DNA from: Pseudomonas sp. BN417
Lineage (GTDB): Bacteria > Pseudomonadota > Gammaproteobacteria > Pseudomonadales > Pseudomonadaceae
Length of the DNA stretch: 64,000 bases
Reading direction: 5' to 3'
Assembly (NCBI RefSeq): GCF_029871205.1
Contig: NZ_SSOJ01000140.1
Coordinates: 83,460 to 147,459 of the forward strand
The first letter of the stretch is position 1. Each line of letters opens with the position of its first letter. Below are positions 9,038 to 18,286 of the stretch, in pieces. A model generated the notes under the pieces. That model ran no database searches and was not told the DNA's origin. It saw only the letters and a list, made by a program, of their open reading frames with translations. Made by a program: the position numbers and the translations under genes.

Positions 9038-10588
9038 CTACTTGTTCAACGCCTCTTCCGCCGCGGCGATCTCCGCCTGGCGCTTGGCGATCATGTCGCC
9101 GATGGGCGGGCCCTGGAAGCGCCGCGCCTCGAAGGCGAACCAGATGATCCCGGTGAGGATCAGGAAGCCGATGGTGATGTACAGCGCCCAGTCGTTGGGC
9201 GGCTGGATGCCGATGACGAAGATCAGCACCATCGAGATCAGCGAGAGGATCGCCACCAGCGAGTAAAGCCCGCGCCCCAGGTTCCAGGGCCCCATGCGTG
9301 GCCACTTGGCGCTGCCGAAGGTGAAGAACCCGAGCATGATGGGGATGATGAACGAGAAGAACAGGAAGATGACGGTGCAGGACACCACGATGGTGTAGAC
9401 CGGCGTCTCGCCGATGGACACCAGGGACGAACCCCAGACGAACAGCACCGCCAGGGTGGCGCCGGTCCAGATGGCCGCCACCGGGGTACGGTAAGCGCGC
9501 GATACCGAGGCCAGGGCCTTGGACGCCGGCAGGCCGCCGTCACGGGCGAAGGCGAAGATCATTCGCGATAGCGAGGTCACCGTGGCCAGCCCGCAGAGGA
9601 CCTGCGAGATGAAGATGGCCAGGTAGAGCGACTCCTTCACCACCGAATTCACTTGAGTGTCCATGGCCCAGAAGAACACGTTCCAACCCTGGGCCGCCGC
9701 CTCTTCCATGCTCGGCAGCATCAGCACGAAAGCGCTGAGCATCAGCCAGCCGAACAGCAGCGACCAGACCACCGACATCACCATGCCGCGCGGCACCGAA
9801 TGGGCCGCCTGCACGGTTTCCTCCGAGGTGTGGGCCGAGGCGTCGTAGCCGGTGATGGTGTAGATCGGCAGCAGCAGGCCGAGCAGGAAGATCCAGGTGC
9901 CGGACACTTCTGGCCAGACATTGCCGCCTGCCGCGCCGGAGAAGTTGCCGAAGGTCCAGAGACGGGAGAACTCGTAGCTGGGCGCGGCGGCCAGGCAGAC
10001 GATGGTCAGGGCGATGGCCGTGGCGAAGATCAGGTAGCCGGAGAAGTCGGTGAGCTTGGCCGTCAGCCCGATGCCGAAGTGGTTACAGAGCGCCTGCCCG
10101 CCGGTAAGGATGGCGAGGAAGACGACCCGCGTGGTGGTGGTGTCTTCCATGCCCAGCATCGGCCCGAACGCGCCGAAGAAGAAGTAGTAGGTGCCGACGT
10201 TGATCGCCCCCAGCACCGTCACCAGCCCCAGCAGGTTGAACCAGGCGGTGAGCCAGCCGGTGAAGCGGTTGCCGAGGATCGAGCCCCAGTGGTACAGCCC
10301 GCCAGCGGTGGGATAGGCCGATGCGATCTGCGCCATGGCCACGGCGAAGACCCCGGAAATCATGCAGCCCAGCGGCCAGCCGATGCCGATGGCGGCGCCG
10401 CCGGCGCCGGAGATGCCCTGGGCCAGCGAGTTGATGCCGCCGGACAGGATGCAGATGATGGAAAAGGAGATCGCGAAATTGGAGAAGAGGCCCATTCGTC
10501 GCGCCAGCTCCTGGGCGTAGCCCATGCTGTGCAGCAGCTTGACGTCATCTTCCTGATGCGTGGGGCCGTGATGGAATATGGTTTTCAT
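9038..10588 (-). CDS. APC-superfamily amino acid/amine permease
   Basis: 516-residue inner-membrane transporter with about twelve hydrophobic segments. The N-terminal region (RRMGLFSNFAISFSIICILSG, then GGINSLAQGISGAGGAAIGIGWPLG) is typical of the GABA/choline-type APC branch (ACT family). The start ATG 10588 gives MKTIFHHGPTHQEDD; longer frames upstream lack a hydrophobic start. It follows the glutamine-synthetase-like ligase by 162 bp on the same strand, so the pair probably imports an amine or amino acid and then gamma-glutamylates it. The substrate is not evident. Confidence 0.85.
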   Translation of the reverse strand: MKTIFHHGPTHQEDDVKLLHSMGYAQELARRMGLFSNFAISFSIICILSGGINSLAQGISGAGGAAIGIGWPLGCMISGVFAVAMAQIASAYPTAGGLYHWGSILGNRFTGWLTAWFNLLGLVTVLGAINVGTYYFFFGAFGPMLGMEDTTTTRVVFLAILTGGQALCNHFGIGLTAKLTDFSGYLIFATAIALTIVCLAAAPSYEFSRLWTFGNFSGAAGGNVWPEVSGTWIFLLGLLLPIYTITGYDASAHTSEETVQAAHSVPRGMVMSVVWSLLFGWLMLSAFVLMLPSMEEAAAQGWNVFFWAMDTQVNSVVKESLYLAIFISQVLCGLATVTSLSRMIFAFARDGGLPASKALASVSRAYRTPVAAIWTGATLAVLFVWGSSLVSIGETPVYTIVVSCTVIFLFFSFIIPIMLGFFTFGSAKWPRMGPWNLGRGLYSLVAILSLISMVLIFVIGIQPPNDWALYITIGFLILTGIIWFAFEARRFQGPPIGDMIAKRQAEIAAAEEALNK

Positions 10589-10750
10589 CGTGGGTGCCCT
10601 TTGTTGGGAATGGCGATGGATTGCTCCATGCGGCGGTTCGGGCACCTTCCCCGCCTGCGCTGAGACAGCCTGTCGTACTGCTCCCATCCCCGTTACAAAC
10701 CGACCAGCGAACGTGCCCGAACTCGCCGCTGGGCGGACCGCAAAGAATCC

Positions 10751-12124
10751 TCAATAACGCTCGAATCCGCGCTGCAACTCCCAGTCGGTGATACGCCGAT
10801 CGTACTCCTTCTGCTCCCACTCGGCGGTGTGCACGTAGTGGTCGACCACCTCGTCGCCCAGGGCCTTGCGCAACATGGCCGAGCCCTTGAGGGCGGCGGT
10901 GGCGTCGCGCAGGGTCTTGTCGACTTCCGGGAGCTGGTCGTTCAGGTAGGCGTCCCCCTCGAAGGGCGCCGCCAGTTCGAGCTTTTCATCGATGCCCGCC
11001 AGGCCCGCGGCGATCAGCGCGGCGTAGGCGAGATAGGGATTGAGGTCGGCGCCGCCGATACGGCACTCGATGCGCACCGACTTGCTGCCCTCGGCGCAGA
11101 GGCGGAAGCCCGCGGTGCGGTTGTCACGACTCCACACCGCGCGGGTCGGGGCGAAGGTGCCGGCCTGGAAGCGCTTGTAGGAGTTGATGTAGGGCGCGAG
11201 GAAATAGGTGATCTCGTTGGCGTACTTGAGCTGCCCGGCCACCCAGCCGCGCATGAGTCTGGACATGCCGTACTCGTCCTTCGGGTCGAAGAACAGCGCC
11301 TTCTTGCCTTTCTTGTCCCAGAGCGAGCTGTGGATGTGGCCGCTTGAGCCGGCCAGGTCGTAGCGCCACTTGGCCATGAAGGTGATGGACTTGCCCTGCT
11401 GGTGGGCGATCTCCTTGCAGGCGTGTTTGATGATGGAATGACGGTCAGCCATGGTCAGGGCGTCGGCGTAGCGGACATTGATCTCCTCCTGCCCCGGCCC
11501 CCACTCGCCCTTGGAGTTCTCCACCGGCACGCCGCAGGCCTGCAGGTGCTTGCGGATGGCGCGCAACACCGGTTCCTCGCGGGTGGTCTGGAGGATGTTG
11601 TAGTCCTCGATGTAGTGCCCCGCGGTCTTCGGATGACTGTAGTTGCGCTTGTGGATGGCCTCGTAGCTTTCGTCGAAGAGGTAGAACTCCAGCTCCGAGG
11701 CGAACATCCCCAGGTAGCCACGTTCGGCCAGCCGCGCCACCTGCTTCTTGAGGATCGCCCGCGGGCTGTGGGGCAGGTCTTCGCGGTGGTGGTGGTCGAG
11801 CACATCGCAGAGCACCAGGGCCGTGCATTCCAGCCAGGGCACCCGGCGCAGGGTGCTCATGTCCGGCTTCAGGACGAAGTCGCCGTAGCCCTTGTTCCAG
11901 CTGGCGGCGGCATAGCCCGGCACCGGCTCCATGTCGATGTCGTCGGCCAGCAGGTAGTTGCAGCAATGGGTTTCCTCATGGCCGCTGTCGATGAAAAACT
12001 CGGCCTGGAAGCGCTTGCCCACCAATCGCCCCTGCATATCCACCATGCAGGCCAGCACCGTATCGATCTCGCCGCTGGCAACGGCTTTCTTGAGTTCGTC
12101 GAAGCTGAGGATGGGTTCGCTCAT
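10751..12124 (-). CDS. Glutamine-synthetase-like gamma-glutamyl-amine ligase
   Basis: 457 residues of the glutamine synthetase catalytic fold. Seen are the N-terminal beta-grasp part with DMQGRLVGKRF, the glutamate-side motif ASELEFYLFDESYEA, the nucleotide/metal region GSSGHIHSSLWD and the C-terminal NRTAGFRLCAEGSKSVRIEC and RIGGADLNPYLAYAALIAAG. It is closer to PuuA/SpuI-type ligases than to biosynthetic GlnA: it lacks the adenylylation-tyrosine tail and pairs with a permease. Such enzymes attach glutamate to an amine so it can be degraded. The amine is unknown; putrescine, ethanolamine, ethylamine or an aromatic amine are all possible. Confidence 0.85.
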   Translation of the reverse strand: MSEPILSFDELKKAVASGEIDTVLACMVDMQGRLVGKRFQAEFFIDSGHEETHCCNYLLADDIDMEPVPGYAAASWNKGYGDFVLKPDMSTLRRVPWLECTALVLCDVLDHHHREDLPHSPRAILKKQVARLAERGYLGMFASELEFYLFDESYEAIHKRNYSHPKTAGHYIEDYNILQTTREEPVLRAIRKHLQACGVPVENSKGEWGPGQEEINVRYADALTMADRHSIIKHACKEIAHQQGKSITFMAKWRYDLAGSSGHIHSSLWDKKGKKALFFDPKDEYGMSRLMRGWVAGQLKYANEITYFLAPYINSYKRFQAGTFAPTRAVWSRDNRTAGFRLCAEGSKSVRIECRIGGADLNPYLAYAALIAAGLAGIDEKLELAAPFEGDAYLNDQLPEVDKTLRDATAALKGSAMLRKALGDEVVDHYVHTAEWEQKEYDRRITDWELQRGFERY

Positions 12125-12258
12125 CGGGCTGTCCTTCCGGTCCAGGGACTGCCGAAAGCTTAGCCCAGCAATGGAAACTGCAAGTTTTCGCTGCACCAGG
12201 GCGGTGCGAACGGCGCAGTTCGGGGAATTTATGGCGATTGGCCACATCTGCTGCGCTT

Positions 12259-12322
12259 GTAGGAGCGAGCTCGCTCGCGAACAGCCCCGAGCACAGACTT
12301 TCGCGAGCAAGCTCGCTCCTAC
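12259..12322. repeat. Family-4 palindromic repeat, copy 1
   Basis: Arms GTAGGAGCGAGCTCGCTCGCG and CGCGAGCAAGCTCGCTCCTAC. A longer, degenerate copy is at 31417-31493. Lies between the DUF899 gene and the ligase gene. Confidence 0.75.
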
Positions 12323-12362
12323 GCAAGGCGCCGACTTGCTCCTTGCAGTTGGTTGGAATCTC

Positions 12363-12382
12363 CCCGGATTTCATCCGGGCTA
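12363..12382. repeat. Family-3 palindrome, copy 2
   Basis: CCCGGATTTCATCCGGGCTA, close to the other family-3 copies, just downstream of the DUF899 gene. Confidence 0.65.
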
Positions 12383-12391
12383 CTGACTGCC

Positions 12392-13129
12392 CTACTCGTG
12401 GCAGCAACTCGCAGTCTTCCCGGGCTCATCCTCGTAGCGGTCGTGGTGGCGCATCCAGTCCATGATTTCCTGCTCGTCGCGCCCCTTGGGCAGCAGGTCG
12501 AGGAAGTTGTAGGCGCCCACCAGCAGGTCCAGGCCACGGGCATAGGTGGAATAGGTGTGGAAAATCTCCCCGGCCTGGTTGCGGTAGAACACGCTGAGTC
12601 CGGGCATGTCCTCGCCCGGGTCGTTGCTGGTGCCGTAGTTGTAGCGGGCGGTGCCGGCGGCGATGTCCTCGGGGCGGGCGGCTACGCCGAAGTCCTGGTT
12701 GAAGCTGCTGCCGTGGGACGACACCCACTTGAAGTTCCAGCCCATGCGCTTGCGGAAGGCCTGGAACTCCTGGACAGGAGCCCGCGATACGCAGAGCAGG
12801 GTCACGTCGTGGTGCTTGAGGTGCTGGTTGGCACCGTCGATATGGTCGGCGAGGAAGGAGCAGCCCGGGCAACCCTCCTCCCAGCCGGGGCCGAACATGA
12901 AGTGGTAGATGACCAGGGTGCTGCGGCCATCGAACAGGTCGGCCAGGCTCTCGTGCCCGTCCGGCCCCTCGAAGGTATAGGGCGTGTCGATGCGGACCCA
13001 GGGCAGCGCGCGGCGTTCGGCGCTGAGCCGGTCACGCTCGCGGGTGAAGGCCTTCTCCTTGCGCAGCAGCGCCTCGCGGGCCTGCAGCCACTCCTCGCGG
13101 GATACCACCGGGTGATTGTCGATGATCAT
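12392..13129 (-). CDS. DUF899 family thioredoxin-fold protein
   Basis: 245 residues. Recognised as DUF899 from the ordered motifs LPWVRIDTPYTFEGPDG, LVIYHFMFGPGWEEGCPGCS, DHIDGANQHL and the C-terminal YNFLDLLPKGRDEQ. The family has a thioredoxin-like fold; here the GCPGCSF motif provides two cysteines where thioredoxins carry CxxC. No biochemical role is established. Start 13129 (MIIDNHPVVSREEW) follows an AGGAGAAACCCC site; a longer frame to 13159 adds only a weak extension. Same strand as the ligase and permease but separated from them by two repeats, so probably its own transcript. Confidence 0.8.
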   Translation of the reverse strand: MIIDNHPVVSREEWLQAREALLRKEKAFTRERDRLSAERRALPWVRIDTPYTFEGPDGHESLADLFDGRSTLVIYHFMFGPGWEEGCPGCSFLADHIDGANQHLKHHDVTLLCVSRAPVQEFQAFRKRMGWNFKWVSSHGSSFNQDFGVAARPEDIAAGTARYNYGTSNDPGEDMPGLSVFYRNQAGEIFHTYSTYARGLDLLVGAYNFLDLLPKGRDEQEIMDWMRHHDRYEDEPGKTASCCHE

Positions 13130-13301
13130 GGGGTTTCTCCTGTTGGCGGATACGCTCATCTCCTAGTCGAGCGACCTCGCGAGGGATCGACAATTCCTTC
13201 GATCGATTAGCACTAATCCCCCCGTGTCCTGAAACCTCTGTTTCTATGCCAGCTGCAAGCCGTGCGTCCCCAGCCGATTTGCAGGCGTTGCAGGGATGTA
13301 C

Positions 13302-13348
13302 GGCTGGGGCAGCTGCGCTGCCCTTGGCGAATGAATTCCCCCCCACAG
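13302..13348. repeat. Partial family-1 repeat, copy 2
   Basis: Only the right half is present: GGGGCAGCTGCGCTGCCC followed by GGCGAATGAATTCCCCCCCAC. The left arm is missing. The rest of 13130-13390 shows no gene. Confidence 0.65.
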
Positions 13349-13390
13349 GAGAACCGCCGACCCATCCACAGGCCGGCCCATCGGAGCCAA

Positions 13391-14404
13391 TCAGACCGAT
13401 CGCCCGCGCCGCGCCTCAAGCCGCTGGATGGTCATGCTCGGCGTTTCGTCGAAGAGCTTGCGGTACTCGCTGGCGAAACGGCCGAGGTGGTTGAAGCCCC
13501 AGGCCATGGCGATCACCGAGATATTGCGCGCGCAGCGGTCTTCCAGGAGTTCCTGGCGCACGGCGGTCAGGCGGTGCTTCTTCAGGTAGGCCATGGGCGA
13601 CTGGCCGAAGTAGCGCTTGAAGCCCTCGAACAGCTTGAAGCGTGAGATCCCGGCGGCACGCTCGATGTCCTCCAGGCAGATTTCCTCGCGAGCATGGGCA
13701 TGGATGAACTCGCGGGCCCGCACCAGGTAATGGGGCAGCTTGATCTCCAGGCGCTCGCGCAGTTCCTCCGAGTAGTTGTTCGGCTGGGCGAGGATCAGCC
13801 CCTTGATCAGCGCGCTTTCCAGGTCCCGGGTGAAGTACAGCTGGCCGTAGAGGTCGCGGCTGCGCTCCATTTCGTCGACCAGATGCCGGGCCATGCGCCA
13901 CCAGGAGGCGGAGGCGCCTTCCACCGCATCCATCTCCGGCTGGAAGCACAGCGGAGCGTCCACCGTGCGCTGCAACAGGTCCTCCAGGGTCTTCTGCATG
14001 GCCGCACGGGGGATGGCTACCTGCAGCTTGTGGCAGTCGCCGGCGATGGTCAGCTCCTGGTGCTCGTGGGGCGAGACGATCAGCCCCCAGTCACGATCCG
14101 AACGCAGCAGGCGCCCGGCCTTGGCCAGCTCCTGCTCGCCGGAGAGCGGCAGGCTGAGGCTGTAGCAGTTGAGGTTCATCTCGTCACCGACGCCTATGGT
14201 TACGTCGGTGCCGTACTCGACCTGGCCCAGGGTCGTGGACATGGACGGCAGTACATTGCCGCTGTGATGGAACTGGATGCGCTCGGGCCTGGGCACCTTG
14301 AGCAGGTGAGGCCCGCAGATGTTGGACATCCAGGAACGGGCCCCGACCAGGTCATAGCGATCGGCGGAAATATCTCGAAAATGAGGATGGTTCTTCGTAC
14401 TCAT
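13391..14404 (-). CDS. antR: AraC/XylS-family regulator, AntR-like
   Basis: 337-residue transcription activator. The N-terminal effector half contains RDISADRYDLVGARSWMSNI and IGVGDEMNLNCYSLSLPLSG; the C-terminal AraC DNA-binding domain has two helix-turn-helix units, with ICLEDIERAAGISRFKLFEG and the signature ending ISVIAMAWGFNHLGRFASEY. It is divergent from antABC across a 741-bp gap, the arrangement of the anthranilate dioxygenase regulator AntR in Pseudomonas, and the length is close to that protein. Start 14404 gives MSTKNHPHFRD, with only a weak ribosome-binding site; an in-frame ATG 33 bases upstream is an alternative. Confidence 0.82.
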   Translation of the reverse strand: MSTKNHPHFRDISADRYDLVGARSWMSNICGPHLLKVPRPERIQFHHSGNVLPSMSTTLGQVEYGTDVTIGVGDEMNLNCYSLSLPLSGEQELAKAGRLLRSDRDWGLIVSPHEHQELTIAGDCHKLQVAIPRAAMQKTLEDLLQRTVDAPLCFQPEMDAVEGASASWWRMARHLVDEMERSRDLYGQLYFTRDLESALIKGLILAQPNNYSEELRERLEIKLPHYLVRAREFIHAHAREEICLEDIERAAGISRFKLFEGFKRYFGQSPMAYLKKHRLTAVRQELLEDRCARNISVIAMAWGFNHLGRFASEYRKLFDETPSMTIQRLEARRGRSV

Positions 14405-15145
14405 CACGCGGCACCCAACACGGCAATTGGACATGCGCGCTCTGCGGCGCGTTGACTTGAAGTAGGCAACGTCCATGCCACGCCGTGGCGATCCATTGCG
14501 AATCTGAAAATGAGGATAGCATTGGCCGACATTTCGGACAGCACTCTTCCTCGGCACCCCGAACGAGTCACTCCAAAGAAGGGTTCGGATCGTCCAGAAA
14601 CCTCGTCCCAGGGCCCTGCCGCCACGCCCTGGGGCAAGGACCGCAGCCATTCGGTGCGTCAACCACCACGTGCGCCCGGCGCAACCCGGCGCGCGCCAGA
14701 GGCCCGGCGAAAAGCCCCGGTGTTACCCGGTTTGGGAAGCGCGCGCAGGCCAAGGGTTACCCGCGCAGAAGCAGTGGATAGCCATCGTCAACTTTTCGGA
14801 TAGCGCGCAGGGGACGAATCGGCTAGCCACCAGTAGATTCCGGCTCAGAGCGTTACCTCGGCGCTACCGAGGCGGCCTGGCCGTTACCTTTGCGCCCCAA
14901 GCGCACCCCCCCGATGGTGGATTCAAGACCCGTCGCCACACCTGCCGCCATCAGCTTCATGGGCCAAAGCTATCCACTTTTTGCGCCCCGCCAGAACCCG
15001 TGAAAACCCTGCCCTCCAAGACTTCCGGGCTCGAGTCGAGGCGCAAAATTTATGGCGCGGCTTTGCCAACTAAGCGGATAGACCGGATCCGCCCCGGCTC
15101 CTTCTAATGGCCCCACTGTTTCGCCTGATGTGGAAGGTGCCCACC
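14405..15145. promoter_or_regulatory. Long antR-antA intergenic region
   Basis: 741 bp with no convincing gene on either strand. It contains GGNTA motifs at 14776-14780, 14798-14802, 14821-14825 (spacing 22-23 bp) and 15076-15080. XylS-type regulators recognise direct repeats ending in GGNTA about two helical turns apart, so the first three could be AntR sites, but the TGCA half is poorly conserved here. They lie some 320-370 bp before antA. Confidence 0.3.
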
Positions 15146-16540
15146 ATGAATACTTCGAATAAAAACATTGCCCAGTGGAGAGAGTACGTCAGCGGCTGCC
15201 TGGACTTCCGTCCGGAAGAAGGCGTGTACCGCATCGCCCGGGACATGTTCACCGAGCCGGAGCTGTTCGACCTGGAGATGGAACTGATCTTCGAGAAGAA
15301 CTGGATCTACGCCTGCCACGAGAGCGAGATCCCCAACAAGCACGACTTCATGACCATGCGCGCCGGCCGCCAGCCGATGATCATCACCCGCGACGGCAAC
15401 GGCGAACTGCACGCCCTGATCAACGCCTGCCAGCACCGCGGCGCCACCCTCACCCGCGTCGGCAAGGGCAACCAGTCCACCTTCACCTGCCCCTTCCATG
15501 CCTGGTGCTACAAGAGCGACGGCCGCCTGGTGAAGGTCAAGGCCCCGGGCGAATACCCGGAAGGCTTCGACAAGGCCACCCGTGGCCTGAAGAAGGCGCG
15601 CATCGAAAGCTACAGGGGCTTCGTCTTCATCAGCCTGGACGTCAACGGAATCGATTCCCTGGAAGACTTCCTCGGCGATGCCAAGGTGTTCTTCGACATG
15701 ATGGTGGCCCAGTCGCCCACCGGCGAACTGGAAGTGCTGCCGGGCAAGTCCACCTACACCTTCGACGGCAACTGGAAGCTGCAGAACGAGAACGGCCTGG
15801 ACGGCTATCACGTCAGCACCGTGCACTACAACTACGTGGCCACCGTGCAGCACCGCCAGCAGGTCAACGCCCAGAACGGCGGCGCCAGCGACACCCTGGA
15901 CTACAGCAAGCTGGGTGCCGGCGACAGCGAGACCGATGACGGCTGGTTCTCCTTCAACAACGGCCACAGCGTGCTGTTCAGCGACATGCCCAACCCCACC
16001 GTGCGCCCCGGCTACGCCACCGTGATGCCGCGCCTGGTGGAGGAATTCGGCCAGGCCAAGGCCGAGTGGATGATGCACCGCCTGCGCAACCTGAACATCT
16101 ACCCCAGCCTGTTCTTCATGGACCAGATCAGCTCCCAGCTGCGCATCGTGCGCCCGGTGGCCTGGAACAAGACCGAGATCATCAGCCAGTGCATCGGCGT
16201 GAAGGGCGAGTCCGACGCCGACCGCGAGAGCCGCATCCGTCAGTTCGAGGACTTCTTCAACGTCTCCGGCATGGGCACCCCCGACGACCTGGTGGAGTTC
16301 CGCGAACAGCAGCGCGGCTTCCAGGGCCGCCTGGAGCGCTGGAGCGACATCTCCCGCGGCTACGGCAAGTGGGTCACCGACGTCACCCCGAACAGCCAGA
16401 CCCTGGGCATCGCCCCGGCGATGACCGGCACCGAATTCACCCATGAAGGCCTGTACGTGAACCAGCACGCCAACTGGCAGCGGTTCCTGCTCCAGGGCCT
16501 GGACCGCAAAGCCCTGAAACTGCAGGAGGTGCAGGCATGA
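15146..16540 (+). CDS. antA: Anthranilate 1,2-dioxygenase, large (alpha) subunit
   Basis: 464 residues, the same length as P. aeruginosa AntA. Rieske ligands are Cys95-x-His97 (CQHRGA) and Cys115-x2-His118 (CPFHAW); the catalytic iron site is Asp219, His222, His227 in GLDGYHVSTVH. With AntB it forms the oxygenase that turns anthranilate into catechol with loss of CO2 and ammonia, using electrons from AntC. ATG 15146 is chosen over 15107 because it gives the family length. Stop and antB start overlap as ATGA. AATAAAAA lies at codons 5-7, a possible Hfq/Crc target. Benzoate dioxygenase (BenA) is the main alternative; the AntR-like neighbour argues for anthranilate. Confidence 0.92.
   Translation: MNTSNKNIAQWREYVSGCLDFRPEEGVYRIARDMFTEPELFDLEMELIFEKNWIYACHESEIPNKHDFMTMRAGRQPMIITRDGNGELHALINACQHRGATLTRVGKGNQSTFTCPFHAWCYKSDGRLVKVKAPGEYPEGFDKATRGLKKARIESYRGFVFISLDVNGIDSLEDFLGDAKVFFDMMVAQSPTGELEVLPGKSTYTFDGNWKLQNENGLDGYHVSTVHYNYVATVQHRQQVNAQNGGASDTLDYSKLGAGDSETDDGWFSFNNGHSVLFSDMPNPTVRPGYATVMPRLVEEFGQAKAEWMMHRLRNLNIYPSLFFMDQISSQLRIVRPVAWNKTEIISQCIGVKGESDADRESRIRQFEDFFNVSGMGTPDDLVEFREQQRGFQGRLERWSDISRGYGKWVTDVTPNSQTLGIAPAMTGTEFTHEGLYVNQHANWQRFLLQGLDRKALKLQEVQA
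15158..15165 (+). promoter_or_regulatory. Hfq/Crc-type CA motif in the antA start region
   Basis: AATAAAAA matches AAnAAnAA and covers codons 5-7 of antA. Confidence 0.35.
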
Positions 16541-17028
16541 ACCAGCAACTGCAATACCAGATCGAGCAGTACCTCTACCGCAAGTCGGCCCTGTGCGACG
16601 CCCAGGACTGGGACGCCTACCTCGACCTGTTCGACGAGCAGTGCGAATACCACCTGCCGCAGTGGGAATCCGAGCACGTCTACACCACCGACCCGAAGCG
16701 CGGCATGTCGCTGATCTACTACAGCAACCGCTCGGGCCTGGAAGACCGCGTGTTCCGCATCCGCACCGGCAAGGCCGCCTCGACCATTCCGATGCCGCGC
16801 ACCCTGCATCAGATCAGCAACGTGCGCATCGCCGAGCGCGACGATGGCCAGCTGGAGGTGAAGGCCAACTGGCAGACGCTGTACTACCGGCTGGGCCAGA
16901 GCGAGCAGTTCTTCGGCCATGCGACCTACCACCTCAAGCCCGTGGGCGAGAGCTGGAAGATCACCCGCAAGCACATGCTCCTGCTCAACGACACCATCAA
17001 CTCGGTGCTCGATTTCTACCACCTCTGA
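16537..17028 (+). CDS. antB: Anthranilate 1,2-dioxygenase, small (beta) subunit
   Basis: 163 residues of the ring-hydroxylating dioxygenase beta-subunit family (cone-shaped NTF2-like fold), matching the length of P. aeruginosa AntB. Typical segments are IEQYLYRKSALCDAQDWDAY, LEDRVFRIRTGKAAST and LLLNDTINSVLDFYHL. It carries no cofactor and stabilises the hexameric oxygenase. Its ATG overlaps the antA stop by four bases, so translation is coupled; antC follows after 19 bp. Confidence 0.93.
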   Translation: MNQQLQYQIEQYLYRKSALCDAQDWDAYLDLFDEQCEYHLPQWESEHVYTTDPKRGMSLIYYSNRSGLEDRVFRIRTGKAASTIPMPRTLHQISNVRIAERDDGQLEVKANWQTLYYRLGQSEQFFGHATYHLKPVGESWKITRKHMLLLNDTINSVLDFYHL

Positions 17029-17047
17029 TCCACCGGAAGTACGCGCC

Positions 17048-18073
17048 ATGAACCACAAGGTCGCCTTCAGTTTTGCCGACGGCAAAACCCTGTTCTTCCC
17101 CGTGCACGGCAACGAGATCCTGCTCGACGCCGCCCTGCGCAACGGCATCAACATTCCGCTGGACTGCCGTGAAGGCGTCTGCGGCACCTGCATGGGCCGC
17201 TGCGAGTCCGGCCGCTACGCCATGGACTACGTGGACGAAGAGGCGCTGTCGGAACAGGACCTCGCCCAGCGCAAGATGCTTACCTGCCAGACCCGCGTGC
17301 AGTCCGACGCCTCCTTCTACTTCGACTTCGACTCCTCGCTCTGCGGCGCGTCGAAGACGGTGCACGAGCGCGGCATCGTCACCCATGTCGAGCAAGTCTC
17401 ACCGACCACCGCCATCCTCCACCTGGACGCCGGCGTCGACGGCCAGCAGCTGGACTTCCTGCCGGGTCAGTACGCCCGCCTGCTGGTGCCGGGAACGGAT
17501 TCGAAGCGCTCCTATTCCTTCGCCAACCGGCCGAATGCGGAAAACAAGCTGCAGTTCCTCATCCGCCTGCTGCCGGACGGGGTGATGAGCAACTACATCC
17601 GCGAACGCTGCAAGGTGGGCGACGAAATCCACTTCGAGGCCCCGCTGGGCGCCTTCTACATGCGTCACATTGAGAAGCCCCTGCTGCTGGTGGCCGGCGG
17701 CACCGGCCTCTCGGCCTTCCTCGGCATGCTCGACGCTATCGCCGAGAACGGCGGCTGCGGCCAACCGGTGCAGCTGTACTACGGCGTGCGGCAGGTCGCC
17801 GACCTCTGCGAGCTGGAACGCATCGCCGGCTACGCCGCGCGCATCCCCGGCTTCTCCTTCATTCCGGTGATCAGCGACGACGGCCAGGACTGGGACGGCA
17901 AGCGCGGCTACGTGCCCGAGCACTTCGACGCCGCCGCCCTGCGCGAGGCGCCCTTCGACATGTACCTCTGCGGCCCGCCGCCGATGGTGGACTCGGTGAA
18001 GACCTGGCTCGCCGACAACGGCATCGACAACGGCCACCTGTATTTCGAGAAGTTCACCGAGAGCAATACCTGA
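17048..18073 (+). CDS. antC: Anthranilate 1,2-dioxygenase reductase component
   Basis: 341-residue electron-transfer protein. The N-terminal plant-type 2Fe-2S ferredoxin domain carries CREGVCGTCMGRC with the fourth cysteine in MLTCQTRV; it is followed by an FAD domain (RSYSFANRP) and an NAD domain (LLVAGGTGLSAFLGML, CGPPPMVDS). It passes electrons from NADH to the AntA Rieske centre. The ferredoxin-first order is the reverse of iacF in this window. The start is internal to a longer frame; ATG 17048 follows ACGCGCC and gives the normal family length. A family-2 palindrome lies just after the stop. Confidence 0.93.
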   Translation: MNHKVAFSFADGKTLFFPVHGNEILLDAALRNGINIPLDCREGVCGTCMGRCESGRYAMDYVDEEALSEQDLAQRKMLTCQTRVQSDASFYFDFDSSLCGASKTVHERGIVTHVEQVSPTTAILHLDAGVDGQQLDFLPGQYARLLVPGTDSKRSYSFANRPNAENKLQFLIRLLPDGVMSNYIRERCKVGDEIHFEAPLGAFYMRHIEKPLLLVAGGTGLSAFLGMLDAIAENGGCGQPVQLYYGVRQVADLCELERIAGYAARIPGFSFIPVISDDGQDWDGKRGYVPEHFDAAALREAPFDMYLCGPPPMVDSVKTWLADNGIDNGHLYFEKFTESNT

Positions 18074-18084
18074 ACGGGCTCTTC

Positions 18085-18154
18085 GTAGGATGGGTGGAGC
18101 GGAGCGATACCCATCACCGCGATCGATGGGTATCGCAAGCTCCACCCATCCTAC
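18085..18154. repeat. Family-2 palindromic repeat, copy 1
   Basis: Arms GTAGGATGGGTGGAGCGGAG and its near complement ending CTCCACCCATCCTAC, with an inner GATACCCATC/GATGGGTATC palindrome. Other copies: 29001-29045 (half) and 61279-61350. Lies between antC and the ABC importer. Confidence 0.8.
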
Positions 18155-18286
18155 GGGGTCCGGCGTCGCGCCCATCCCGGCGCGTACACATAACCACAAC
18201 AAACCCGCTCCACCCGCTCCAAAACTGCCCACACAACAACTAAGCAGGCCGGGTCACGACGGCACTGCGCAACCAAGGCGGTAACC

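Noticed and set aside
13391..14404. The AraC regulator as QhpR for the amine dehydrogenase
   Set aside because: QhpR is also AraC-type, but this gene is 7 kb away and divergent from antABC, and its N-terminal motifs resemble AntR.
14670..15107. 145-residue frame in the antR-antA gap
   Set aside because: Arg/Pro-rich, no domain, no ribosome-binding site; likely chance.
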